Assembly: GCA_023078555.1 (NCBI GenBank)
Contig: CM041199.1
Span: forward strand, 3,158,513-3,222,512
Direction: 5' to 3'
Length of the DNA: 64,000 nucleotides
Source: Ulva prolifera
Taxonomy: Eukaryota; Chlorophyta; Ulvophyceae; Ulvales; Ulvaceae
The translations under genes were made by a program, and so were the position numbers. Below are positions 34,081 to 44,895 of the stretch, piece by piece. The notes below the pieces were generated by a model. The model was not told the origin of the DNA and ran no database searches. It worked only from the letters and a program-made list of their open reading frames with translations. Positions within the stretch are counted from its first letter, which is position 1. Each line of letters opens with the position of its first letter.

Positions 34081-35711
34081 CCTGTGAGCGGCGTGAGGTC
34101 ATCGGACGGTCTGCTGGTGTGTGTGGTGAGGGATGGCGATTCGCATGCATGCATGAGGTGCACCCCCTGCTGGATGGTCGCATATGATGCATGCATGCAC
34201 GCACGCAGTCGCACCCGCACCCGAAGCGGCCCTGCCCTGCGAGGCCGCATCGGGCGGAATTGGGCTGCATCTCAGCAGTGTGTGCGGGCAACTTCATTTC
34301 CATGGATCAGCGCATGCATCGAACGTGTCCTTAAGTCCTTGCGGTGCACGGTGTCTGTGTAGTGCATCTTCCTTGCGCATATGCATGTGACTGGTGTCTT
34401 GGCAAAGCCACAGCAGCAGCACTGACCTGTCCTTACTCATTCCATATGTGAGCATTATGGCGAGGCAGCACTGTGTTGCCCTTACGGCCACCTTGTGGAT
34501 AACAATGTCCTTACGAGGGGGGGGCAGGCCGGCATGATGTTCATAAGGACACCTGACTGTGTCCCTATGTACAGTATTCTGTGAGGATTGCCTCGGGCTT
34601 GGATTTGGTCAGGAGGAGCTGGTGTGTAAGGACACGGTAATCACCAGCACTGGATAGGCAGCACAGATGAACATTAGGCTAAAGTGATACGTATTGGAGC
34701 GAGTGATGTTAAAGAGAGGATACTTTATGCCTGTTTCCTGCCTGTGTACACGTGTGCGCGCACAGGTTCTCATAAAACACTGCACGCGGCCTTCTGGCCG
34801 CAAACTTTGTTTGCTAGAGATACACAGGTGAATCGTGGATAATCATAATGATCATTCTGTGTTGTATGATGTGATTGCAGAACTAGTTCTAGTACTGTTG
34901 ATCATGTGATGCGAACGTACGGACAGCGATGGGGTCAGACCATCGAGGCACGTCCGATGGAGCCAGACGCGGGCGGAACGCCCGCGTTCTAGTGAATGTC
35001 ATATTTTTTACGAATTCCTGGCATTCACATTCATGGTCTGGAGCCGCGACAACAGATCTGCGTAGAGGTACCGGATGTCACTGCCATGCCCCTCTGGCCA
35101 CGGGTCGGATCCGGCTGGTATGACGGCCGCATGCTGAATCTCCACCTCATCCCAACACTGGTGCCTTGGTTTGCCTACCAGGTGGCAGTTTGCATGTGAT
35201 CATGCTACTAGTAGGCTCTGCTGGGAGAAAGCATCTTGGCTAGGGTGAGGTGGTGATGCAGCCACCGCCGTTGGATGGGCTTCGCAGATAGCCTCACGCC
35301 GAAATTTAAATGGTCTTATCGGCATTCCATGCGCCACAACCACTTGTGGATTCTGTGTGGTGTATGCGAAAGTGCTGTTCCGTCTGTATACTAGCTACAC
35401 CCCTGTCATGTACGTTTGACATATCTGGCCGATCAGGTTTGGTTATTCTCGCCATGAAGGGTCCAGGGTGACAGTCACCAGTAAGCCGTTTTTTTGCAGG
35501 TAGTCCGTGACACAGGCATCCCCAGCCCCTCATATTCTGACGACGCTGCTGGAGGCCCGGTGTTCAAGGGAGCTGACCGCAGAGTGCTGGGAAATTGAGC
35601 TCGCTAGCGTCGCGGCGCCTCAGCCACATTGCCAGCTCAGCAAGGCATTTCAAGGCCTCCTGACAACGAGGCGCGTGATACCAGCGGCCAGGCTTGCTCC
35701 AAACCCCTCCC
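34081..35711. other. no gene recognised upstream of a GHCR gene
   Basis: Short ORFs only. One open stretch (34996-35199, ...IPGIHIHGLEPRQQICVEVPDVT...) looks less random but has no recognisable family or clear splice sites. Confidence 0.35.
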
Positions 35712-37010
35712 ATGGGCACCCACCACCTTGCGTTCTGCCTGCTCTTGGCTCCCATTTGCGCCGCAGCAGTGGAACGCAGGCCAACGCTAGCAGGCCCAGC
35801 AGCTGCAAGAAACACCCGTAGCCACCTGACCTGGCCACATCTGTCCGCAGTACAGCATGATGAGGTTCCGCCAATCAACAGCAGCAGCACTGTCGAAGAA
35901 AGTATTGCAGCAAGCAGCAACCTCGCAGACCAGTCAGACATGCTCACCCTCTCCAAACCATTCATCTCACACAGCGCCAGCGTGCATGGTCCAGTCAGCG
36001 CTGAGCTACAAGCTGAGCTGGAAGCAGAGGAGGCATCGCAGCAGCGCAGAGCCACCTCTGCGGGGGCCTTCCGGGCTCTGCTGCACGGCACGAAGAAGCC
36101 CAAGAAGTATCCAAAGTGTGCTGAATGCAGGATGGTGCGTTGTGCAAGGCGGCGCAGCTACTGCTCAGGCCACTGCCGACAGAGGAAGAAGCTCTTCTTC
36201 TGTGACACCAACAGCATTGCAGTGTCCGCCTGTGCACGTGGCTCCCCTGAGCCCGGCGAAGAGCCTACGATCGAGGACTTTATCGGTCGCGACCCAAGCC
36301 ACATCGACGAGTACGACACGGTGGTGGTGACTGCGGAGGCGCCGTACATCGGCTGTGCCAACATCGCCAACAGACCCACCGGCTGTCCCGCCAGCGGCAC
36401 GCGTGGGAAGCTTCTCGATGGGCGGCAGGTGTCGGTGGAGGCTACCTCATGCAGGGCGGAGTACTATGTGCCAGAATGCTTGAGTCCGTTGCTGCCGTAT
36501 GGCGCCTGCGAGTGCACGTACCGAGAGGTCCGTACGCGTCGCAGGGGATTTTTTTCCTTTCTTAGATCCAGGCGGTCCATCAGGGCGCCATGTAGCACCA
36601 TGGTGTTGGCTGCGGGTTCAGGGGTCGGGGCCGCTGACGGCTCGCCCTCCGATGATGGCATTGTTGTTCAGCCGCGCGGCGAGGTCACAGAGACGTGGTT
36701 CTCGAACTTCACTGAGCCTGGGCAGATGCCTGACTACAGGTACACCATGACTACGTCGGTCAGGTCTAATGCTGTGGAAGTGTCGTTGAGCATCTATGAG
36801 GCGATTGTGTTGTTCTCAGACAGCCTTCAGGCTGGATCTGAGATTTCAGATGATTATTCTGATGATTATACGGCTGGGTTAGTGTATGACTACGATCGAG
36901 AGCTGATAGAACGTGGTTATGACTATGATAGTGTTACGGAGGGCAGCCGTCCCTCAGAGGGCACTAGATTCTCCGAGGGTAGTAGCACCTCTGAGGGTAA
37001 TAGTGCCTAG
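35712..37010 (+). CDS. GHCR-family secreted cysteine-rich protein, complete (432 aa)
   Basis: The ATG at 35712 (context CCCATGGGC) opens a signal peptide (HHLAFCLLLAPICAAA). Next are the leader (PFISHSASVHGPVSAELQAELEAE), RALLHGTKKPKKYP, module 1 (CAECRMVRC ... YCSGHCRQRKKLFFC), YDTVVVTAEAPYIGC, module 2 (GCPASGTRG, CRAEYYVPEC, SPLLPYGACEC, APCST), GAADGSPS, and module 3 (VQPRGEVTETWFSNFTEPGQMP). The tail carries SDDYSDDY and YDYDR ... YDYD, then a six-residue repeat E-G-x-x-x-S. That repeat continues beyond the stop codon in the DNA (see 36939-37046). It is the closest relative of the pseudogene at 49957-50599. Probably extracellular and N-glycosylated at NFT; function unknown. Confidence 0.88.
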   Translation: MGTHHLAFCLLLAPICAAAVERRPTLAGPAAARNTRSHLTWPHLSAVQHDEVPPINSSSTVEESIAASSNLADQSDMLTLSKPFISHSASVHGPVSAELQAELEAEEASQQRRATSAGAFRALLHGTKKPKKYPKCAECRMVRCARRRSYCSGHCRQRKKLFFCDTNSIAVSACARGSPEPGEEPTIEDFIGRDPSHIDEYDTVVVTAEAPYIGCANIANRPTGCPASGTRGKLLDGRQVSVEATSCRAEYYVPECLSPLLPYGACECTYREVRTRRRGFFSFLRSRRSIRAPCSTMVLAAGSGVGAADGSPSDDGIVVQPRGEVTETWFSNFTEPGQMPDYRYTMTTSVRSNAVEVSLSIYEAIVLFSDSLQAGSEISDDYSDDYTAGLVYDYDRELIERGYDYDSVTEGSRPSEGTRFSEGSSTSEGNSA

Positions 37011-37046
37011 ACAGGATTAAGATCTTCAAAGGGTAATTATTCCCTT
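36939..37046 (+). repeat. 18-bp coding repeat, six units, crossing a stop codon
   Basis: Units at 36939, 36957, 36975, 36993, 37011 and 37029 encode (E/T/K)G-x-x-x-(S/L). The stop TAG (37008-37010) falls at the last codon of unit 4; units 5 and 6 remain open in the same frame. Confidence 0.8.
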
Positions 37047-37445
37047 CGAGAGCCTGGAGGTGATGGCTTGTGGAGCGTAGGAGCCCTGGAAATCCCGGTA
37101 GGCCTGAGGTTCCCACACTGCCCCCATTGTAAACGCACCTTGGACCCACCTGAATATCTTGAATGTGTAGCTATTTCGGCAACTGGTAGATGCTGCAAGG
37201 GCGGTAGTCTCAGGGTGTGGGGATCTGTGTTCACACGCAGCCACTGCATCTATTCAAACTGTTGTTATTATATTGTGTCATTGAGTCGCCCGCAGCTGGG
37301 TTAGGTCATCGGGCCCGATGGGGAACATTTCCCGATTTATCGGGCCCGATTTGAAAAATCCCGATTAATCCCCCGATCTGGTTGGCTGCGAGCTAAAATG
37401 AACTCCGATGACAGTTTTAAAGGTGTTATATGATAGATATCATGT

Positions 37446-38020
37446 TTGCGGATTGTGGCAAGTTTCCGTGTTGCCAAATTCGTTCTGTGGACAATTTTAT
37501 GGCTACCAAAGCTTACAATGAACCGGTACACAAGCACAGGCGCTCAGCGCCGCAGCATTTCGCAAGATTTGAAGGCGCGTTTTAATCTGGTAGAGCGTGT
37601 GAGCGCAGACATCTCGAAGTATCGCGTCGTGTGTAAGTGGTCTCGTCAACGAGCTGGCGCGGATGAGTGCAAGGCTCACTTGGCTGGCGAGCAACCGAAA
37701 AAAGCAAAGTTCTGTCCAAAAGTACCGCTAGATGTCAGGGCAAGCTTTCAAAATGGATGTATTGGACCAGAGCGGCAGTTGTAGCAAGCGACTGTGTCAT
37801 CAGCCTTCCACAAGGCTTCACATGATCAAGCAAGGGCAGCAATTGGTAGATGTTTGTTTCCCTCTGGAGTCTCTTTTAGTTCAATTGACAATCCAGAATT
37901 TCAAGATGCCATTGCAAGTGTGATCAGAGCTGGACCTGGATTCCGTATACCAACTCGAAAGACACATTGTACAGGGTCGAGGTTGATGCTTCGCCAGGAT
38001 GTCCAAGGAGTCTAGCAGGA
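37446..38020 (+). pseudogene. hAT-superfamily transposase relic
   Basis: The first open part (to 37782) resembles a BED-type zinc finger followed by the usual hAT linker: VCKWSRQ, KAHLAGEQ, then CPKVPLDVRASF. The second zinc-ligand cysteine is replaced by Ser. A second part in another frame (about 37794-37960) reads QARAAIGRCLFPSGVSFSSI ... FQDAIASVIRAGPGF, like the start of the hAT middle domain. A frame change and missing C-terminal dimerisation region mark it as broken. I could not identify its terminal repeats. Confidence 0.6.
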
Positions 38021-39434
38021 CTTGCTCTCATGTGCCAGATGCAGCGCACAGTGTGGGGGGCCACCCACCAGCTGTCCAAGTCGGGTCATCGCTGCGTTGT
38101 TTTGTCAGACTATGTCGTGAATGAGAGGTCGCCGCAAAACATGCCAACATCATGCGGCTGAGGAAGAAGTTCTGCAGATGGTGTAGTTTGTGTGGTGCTC
38201 CGGTAGTCGTCCACGGAACCGTTTGACAGGTGAGCTAACACAATTAGGCCGTGTTTAGTGGCGAGCGGTCACATTGGCGGTCAAAGGCGATGTGACCGGT
38301 CACATTGCCTGCCGTGTGTAGTGGCGATTAATGCAACCAATATGAACAACTCCTTGACTTCAGAAACCGCTTTGAAACACCTTCATAACACTCTTACACT
38401 TCATCTTGAATGCCTTCGGTGCTACATGATGTCCTGTGGGGTCTCGCGATGGAGCGGACGATGTGACCTGGGTCGCGACCGCGAACTGGGTGCCGCAAAA
38501 ACATAGCAGTTGCCGCGATCGACATTCTGCAATGATCACCCGGACGTTACGCATCCAGACCTGGGCAAGATATCGGCAAGGCCTATCCCGAACTATTTGT
38601 GCTCCCGCTTGAACAATGCTCGAGTGTACTGTTTGTTTTTGCTCAGCTGCGGCAACGCATTCCGTGGCGTGCGGGGAAACTCACGGTTTGGACGTGACTC
38701 CTGAAAAGCTACTTTATGCAGTAAGATCCACCTGCAGCCGCAAGGCAGCCTTGACTACGGCGTCACAACCGATGAATTTCGACAACGTGATCGTGTCAGC
38801 CGCACTTGAGCTGCTGTGGTGACAACGTGTTGCTCAATACATGTGGCATGCATGGGCCACCTGCCATGTGCTCAGGGAAATCAGTATGGTCACCATTACA
38901 GTGTGGCAGTCAACATTCCACTTCCCGAGGCACCAGGAATGTGTGTTGGCACTTGGCTGACAGAGTTGGAGGCAGCGCAGGGCTGGCATGCCTCACCCAT
39001 GGCCTTGAACAAGGGCTACCTTTGAGTGGCTGTATTTCTCTGCTGGAGCCTGCAGTGACGAAAAGGCAGTTTTTTGGGCCTAGATAATGCCTAGTACCTT
39101 TTCCTCAGCGTCAGGTACGTGGGAGGACTGTTGCGGATCCAGGGAACCAAAAATTACCGCAATCCGAGAAGTATGCACTGAGATATGGATTGTTGACTGC
39201 ACTTGGTCTTGGGCCCCACTTGGAGCTGCACCGAGAGCCCGACTACACGAGCACGCAGATCTGCGGCTGCGTCGCGACGAGGCGCGCTACTGCGCAGATG
39301 AATAGACCTTTATCTATAGATGCTCCGCGATCAGTTTTGTCTCCTGAGTTCTTGGATGTGTTACGTGCTGCATGTCCTTCCGTGACCCATGCATGTGGGG
39401 ACCTTCAGTCCGGTTGAGATGCACCACGTCAGCT

Positions 39435-39491
39435 ACATGTTACAAAAGAGTGAACGGGAGAAAACAAACACTGAAACCGAATCCCATCCGA
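39435..39491 (-). mobile_element. truncated SINE2 copy with 12-bp target duplication
   Basis: TTACAAAAGAGTGAACGGG ... ATCCCATCCGA is the SINE2 tail in antisense. ACCACGTCAGCT flanks it at 39423-39434 and 39492-39503. Only 57 bp are present, so the 5' part was lost at insertion. Confidence 0.8.
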
Positions 39492-39715
39492 ACCACGTCA
39501 GCTCGACACTGAGACTCGGACGTCCACCGCTACGCCGACAAATATCCCAGCATGGATTCCTGGCACGGTTGTCAGTATCCTCGGGGCGCTGGTAGTATAG
39601 TCTACTCCGCCGCCGGCTGTAAGGGCGTATCTCTGACGAGGCCGCTGATTAATTCACGTGCTATGTTTTTTGCGGGAGCCTGAATGTGACCTGGCCATGC
39701 GATCCCGGAATGTGG

Positions 39716-39716
<1 letters not shown>

Positions 39717-39751
<35 letters not shown>

Positions 39752-39756
39752 GGGGG
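39717..39756. repeat. C33-G7 homopolymer tract
   Basis: Thirty-three C (39717-39749) followed by seven G (39750-39756). Flanks (TGTGACCTGGCCATGCGATCC and its partial inverse) make an imperfect palindrome. Such tracts can form i-motif or G-quadruplex structures and are prone to length error in sequencing. Confidence 0.9.
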
Positions 39757-39945
39757 TCGCATGCCCGGTCGTTCACATTGACAGGTCACATCACGGATCG
39801 ACAAATAACTACCGAACAACATCGAACCAAGACAAACGAACAATGCAGCAATACTTAAAATATGTTTCTGACTAACTTTCATGCCTCGGTCGTGCTTTTT
39901 ACGATTTTTTTGTTTGCCGGTCACGCTCCACTAAACACGGCCTTA

Positions 39946-40885
39946 GCTACATATGTAAACTATGCACATTTTGCAGCTATAACTTTTTAGCTAATAGCTT
40001 GAAGCACATCCAGGAGTCCCGCATATATTAATTGACAATTGGCAGCATGGAGGTTCACCTGTCCCATGTCTGATGGGACAGGTCTCTGTCATTGGTTCAT
40101 CCACCTAGCTCAGGCAGAATTCTCATTAATGCGAGTCATATGACTCATCATGGGAACAGGCTCTTCCCTGTGTCACCAGCACGCCACGTGGCTGTGACAT
40201 GACGGCACACCTACAGCGGTGACGTCACATGTGTTAACATGGTTCAGACAAAGTGCAGCATCGTTAAGCCTTTCTGTGACGATAGGAAGCCCGCACCGTG
40301 CAGCACACAAGTTCTGGATGTATTCCGTACAATCCAGTCGACAGAATGCTTGACGGCAGCTCTGCAATGCTATGCACCAGCAGAGGTGGCTGGAAGGGCT
40401 CGCATGTGCACACGGAAACGCACATGCATGGGCTTGCCTGTAATTCGCAGTGAGCGGCGTCCAGCGAGTTCCGCCACGCTCCAGTGAGAGCACGACAGCG
40501 AATGTGCACAAGTTGCTGCTGTTGTTGTGGCACCTGCTAGCCTTGCGTCCTCTGTCACCGCGTCGCTGATCACAACGGAATTGTGCGGAGAAGTGCGTAT
40601 CACGGTGCTTTTAGACACGTGCATCGGCTATGAAAATTGGTAGGACTCGGCCCGTTGGGATGGCATGCAAGTACCTTTTCTCAAGGCTGCAGCCGTTCGT
40701 CATCAGCTTTATCAGGTCAGGAAATAGGATGACATATGATGAGCTGCTGACTGTACCAGAGTACAGCGAATCGTCATCATGCGCCTGACTGCTGACAGCA
40801 CTGCAGCTGTCTCCCCAAGCAATTGTCAACCAATTGTCAACCCCACTCACTCCTCCCTGCTCAATTGACCTGCTCCACCCAGTGA
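39946..40885. other. no gene recognised
   Basis: Short ORFs on both strands; no element structure noticed. Confidence 0.4.
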
Positions 40886-42050
40886 TGTGTTGCAAGGAGA
40901 AAGCAAGGAAGGCAGGTAGCACCGCGAGCAACAACCAGGGGAACCGGACACCACGCAACAAGCCACACGCAGCACACACACCAACACACCCACGCAACGC
41001 CAGCCTGAGCGGTGGGGTGCCCCTCGGGGGCCCCGCCCGCTTGACGCCAACAACCGATGGCCTCTGATTCCAGCTGAGCCGGGTCCTCTGGGCGTGCAGG
41101 ATGCCTTCGTTGGCATGTGCATGGACTGCGGCGGCGGCTTGGGCGCTGCATCGTCCTGGGTACGGTGCGGCGTAGGCCGGCGGGGCTGCGTGGCGGTGTG
41201 CCGGGCTGGCGTGGCTGTGGGGGTGGGGTGGGGTGGGGTTTGGGGCTGGGGCGGCCACCGGCAATCGGGCGGCCGGGATGGGCGGCATAGGGCAGCAGTG
41301 TGTTGGGCGCGGCCCTGTCGTGCGGCGGCGGGGGTTGCAGTGTTGGGGGTTGTGTTGTTGTGTGTGGGCCGTGGGGTCTGTGCGTGCGTGTGTGGGTGTG
41401 TGGGTGTGTGCTTGGCGGTCTGCGGGTCTGTGTCGTTTGCTGCGTGCGTGTTGGTGTTTCTGGGCGTAGTGGGTGTTGCGTGTGTGGGTGTGTGGGTGTT
41501 TGCTTCGGCTGCTTGCTTCTTTCGCGGTGCTGCCCGCCTTGCTGCCTTTGTCCTTGTAACAGCCACACAGCCACACACGACCACACACACCCACAAGCCC
41601 CCCACCGGGCCGGTAGCACCGCCAGGACCAAAAGGGAGAGCACAAGAAACGCAATGCATGCGCACGCAGCAGGAGAGCCACAGCCAACGCCAAGGCACAA
41701 CAAGCACCCACACACCCACACACTCCCACACACCACCACACGAACCACACACTGACACCCGACCCACGCACCCACGCACCCGCACGCGGCCCAGACCCAA
41801 CCCCCAACACACACTCCCACACGCCAATACGCTACACGACCCCGCCGCCCGCACCCGGCCCACCAGCAAGGCGCAAGATCTCGGGCCTGGGGGCTCTTTC
41901 GGGGCTCTAGAGCCCCAAAAACACATTCAGCCAAGGCCGCTGTGCAAAGAAACAGAGAGACCCCAACAACAACCCCCGCCCCGGGGAGGCCCCTGCCACC
42001 CCAAGGTCAACCCACCCCGCCGAGCCCCTGCACACCACCCTGCTCAAGCA
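40886..42050. mobile_element. compound cluster of SINE1-type retroposons
   Basis: Three pieces lie together. An antisense piece starts TGTTGCAAGGAGAAAGC (about 40888-40998). A sense copy (about 40999-41563) is homologous to 51300-51872 and ends CTTTGTCCTTGTAAC. A CA-rich piece (about 41564-42050) has the GGTAGCACCGCCAGG signature and the CCCCGGGGAGG segment shared with 33780-33830. ORFs up to 403 codons cross the cluster on both strands; their low-complexity translations and overlap in several frames show they are not genes. Confidence 0.6.
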
Positions 42051-43345
42051 TGGGCAAGCAGATTAAGGGCCCGAGCATGTTGAAATGGACAGAGCCAGAG
42101 AGGCAGGGCATACATACTAGTAGCCTTGCATGAGCCGCGCTGAGCACAGAGCCACCGCACAGGTGAGCCCACACTCCCCCGCCGCCGCCACTCCAAACCG
42201 AGCACTCCTTTGACATTGCAGAGTTGACACGGCTGCACGCACGCCGACGGCTGGGAAGCCGCACATGTGCACTGTACAGCTGCTGCAAATACTTCTCAAT
42301 TGTGACATGGTCGCTGGCGCCGTGCGCATCTGTGCTGGGCAAATCGCGCCACTGGCAGGATTTCCTGGGACAGGCAATCCATGCATGCATGTAAAGGCGA
42401 CTACCAGGATGGGCCGCAGGTGCGGGCTTCAGATACCTGCGGCAGGCGGAGCAAGGCGGGCGTAGCGGGTCGGCCCGGGCCCGCCGTTGTGATATCAGTA
42501 AATTTGACCAAGGCGAGCGTGCGGCACTGCAAGTCCCGTCAGCATAGCATGACCATGCGGGTCATGCTGTGCTGACCCGCACGGCGTGCCATCAGCGACG
42601 CACGTGCGTGCGCGACGATGGCGCATGCGCAGAGTGCATGTCCCCACTCCCTGGGCATCTCCCCACCTCCGGCATCCTAATATGCCAGGATTAACTGGGG
42701 TGGGGCAAGTGATGATCATTGCAGCAGTGATGAGCAGCGCAGCAGGCCCTCTTGCCCGGGCGGGCTGGTGAGCAGAAGCAGAGGCAGCCACACCCACGTT
42801 GAGGCAGACTTCTTCCAATGAACCGGTGGCACGTGGGCCCATCTCCGAGACGATGAGTCATGGTGCCTCTGGGTTTTGAATTTCTCATGCGTCACGGACC
42901 GCAGCGCCCTAAATGCTGTAGTGGGCTAGTCTCTGACACAGGCCTGTGTTTGGGGCCCCCATGCATGGCCACAGTGCCGCAGCAGGCTGAGATGTGACGT
43001 GTCTCGTGGTGTGCTGTGTGCTGTGCTGCAACGAGATAGTGGAAGTGACTCATTTTGCATTGCATGGCGTGGCTCAACACTTGTGGGGCTCTACGTTGCG
43101 TCATTTAAGACTGCATTCTTCCAGTTGTGTCCCATGGCAACGATGTCAATGATTGCATCTGACAATCCATCACAGAGCCAGCGGGATTTTCATGCTTAAA
43201 AACTAATATCAGTACTGATACTCTGCAATTTTCTAGGAGAGCCAGTTTGCTGAGGTTGCCATATGTGCAGCACAGATTCCTATCAAGTTTGCACAAGTGA
43301 CATGATGTTGCCAACGCGTGCAACGCAGGTGGCGGACCTGGCCCT
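42051..43345. other. no gene recognised
   Basis: No recognisable coding region; a GCATGACCATGCGGGTCATGC-type imperfect palindrome lies near 42545-42567. Confidence 0.4.
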
Positions 43346-43359
43346 CCGCTGGCGTGTGT

Positions 43360-43504
43360 TACAAGGACAAAGGCAGCAAGTCGGGCAGCACCGCGAAAGG
43401 AGCAAGCAGACGAAGCAAACACCAAGACACCCACGAACATCTCACCCATCACCGGCGCAACAAGCGACACAGATCCGCAGACCGCCAAGCACACACCCCC
43501 CCCC
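43360..43504 (-). mobile_element. 5'-truncated SINE1 copy with 14-bp target duplication
   Basis: It runs from TACAAGGACAAAGGCAGC to a C-run, flanked by CCGCTGGCGTGTGT at 43346-43359 and 43505-43518. Compared with full copies it keeps only the 3' 145 bp, showing that the TTGTAAC side is the 3' end. Confidence 0.88.
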
Positions 43505-43518
43505 CCGCTGGCGTGTGT

Positions 43519-44824
43519 CTTAAGAGGTGCATGGGTTGTGCACAGGGGAACCGTGACGGTCGGCGCCGAGTGCCAACACGCGCCTTCGTGGCACGCATGC
43601 TGTCGATCGCTGGGCCCCGGCTGGGGTGCTTTGCTTTCGGCGTGTGCACTAGCGCCATCTGGCGCACCATTTCTGTTTCGCTATGTTTCCAATCGAAACA
43701 CAGCGCCTCATTTTACACAGTGCGCACAGTTATACTTTAACTCTCAATTGTTCAGTCCCGACTGTCTTGAACATACCAGTGCACTGGTATTCGTGCTGTC
43801 TTCGCTGCGAGGTTCTTGAACGCACGGCCTTGTCGCTCGCGATCGTGAGACTGCAGAAGATCGATCTTCAGCCACAATATCAACCTGGATTTCCAGCAAG
43901 CGAGGGCGATAGCCCGAGCACGACGTGTGTGCTGCGCACGGCTGCCTCGACGCAGCAGAGTCCGAGCAGACCTCTGCCAGCGACTGCTAGCGACCAGCTG
44001 AGGTGCGACTGCTTCCGGCAACAGCTGAATCTATCTCCCTAGACCTGTCAATCAATACTGATCCAACATTATTGAGCGGACAGCTTAGTTACGGACGGAA
44101 GACCATTGATTACTCATTATCCCACTCAGTGCTGATGGTACCGGTGCAAGTGCCTACCTTTGACTCAAAAATCACCTGCATGCTTGGCATGCACAAGATG
44201 AAGAGGTTGGTGCTGTAGTGTTGAGAACAGTCTATTATCTATGCCACAGGGGTGGCTACCTGCCATGCCTATGTGTGGCGGGCATTGCGATCATGTGCTC
44301 ATTGTACGTACATGCGCTGCTGCTAGTCCACTGCCAGTGCAGTGTATGGCTGCTGCTACTAGTAGTGCACTACAGCTTCTGGTAGTCTGGCTGCATTTCC
44401 TGAAGCCCTATATGAAGTGCTTCATTTGCACTGGAAGTGTCTACCAAAATCGCATGTACTGTAGGTGTTGCGCTGGTGGTGCATGCACAGGCAGTAGCTA
44501 TGTGTACGTAGATATACTACTAGTAGTACAGCAATACAGTCGATATGCTACAGCTATATACGGGTGCACGCATTTGTTTTGAGTACCTGCAATCCTGCCT
44601 GTGCCTGAGCCTCATAGCATACATGGCATCGAGTGCAGTGCGGGCAAGTAGCATGATCTCTCTGTGTCTGTGCCTCTGCAGGAACTGCATGGCAAACACC
44701 ACAAGAACAGCACAAGCAAGCCACACCGCAGCTGCTGACATCGTGCAGTGCCAGTGGCAGCTGCACACTCACAGACACTCAACATCACCCTTGGTGTAGG
44801 TGACTCACAGCCCGGGACCCTGGA
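43519..44824. other. no gene recognised upstream of a GHCR gene
   Basis: Only unsupported ORFs. Several short CTAGTAGTA-type repeats occur near 44316-44530. Confidence 0.4.
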
Positions 44825-44850
44825 CCCCCCCCCCCCCCCCCCCCCCCCCC
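44825..44850. repeat. C26 homopolymer 46 bp before a GHCR start codon
   Basis: Twenty-six consecutive C bases just upstream of the ATG at 44896, presumably in the promoter or 5' UTR. Confidence 0.9.
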
Positions 44851-44895
44851 TCTGTAGCTCCGCGCACGCCAGAAGTGGAGTCGATCAAGGTACTG

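Larger units (their letters stand above)
38247..39942. mobile_element. PIF/Harbinger-like non-autonomous element
   Basis: The ends are inverted repeats starting GGCCGTGTTTAGTGG (38247 and, inverted, 39942), with direct TTA on both sides (38244-38246 and 39943-39945). A GGCC..TGTTTAGT terminus with a TWA duplication is the PIF/Harbinger hallmark. A second, diverged copy of the terminal motif lies near 38313-38330 (GCCGTGTGTAGTGGCG). The 1,696-bp interior has only short ORFs, a nested SINE2 fragment and a long poly-C/poly-G tract. Confidence 0.75.

Noticed and set aside
40611..42083. Long overlapping ORFs on both strands (up to about 400 codons)
   Set aside because: They lie in GT/CA-rich retroposon clusters, are open in several frames at once and translate to low-complexity Gly/Val/Cys/Trp or Pro/Thr/His/Arg sequence.
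43360..43504. TGTTACAAGGACAAAG ends considered as DNA-transposon inverted repeats
   Set aside because: Copies have long, variable flanking duplications and variable truncation at the opposite end, which fits retroposition.
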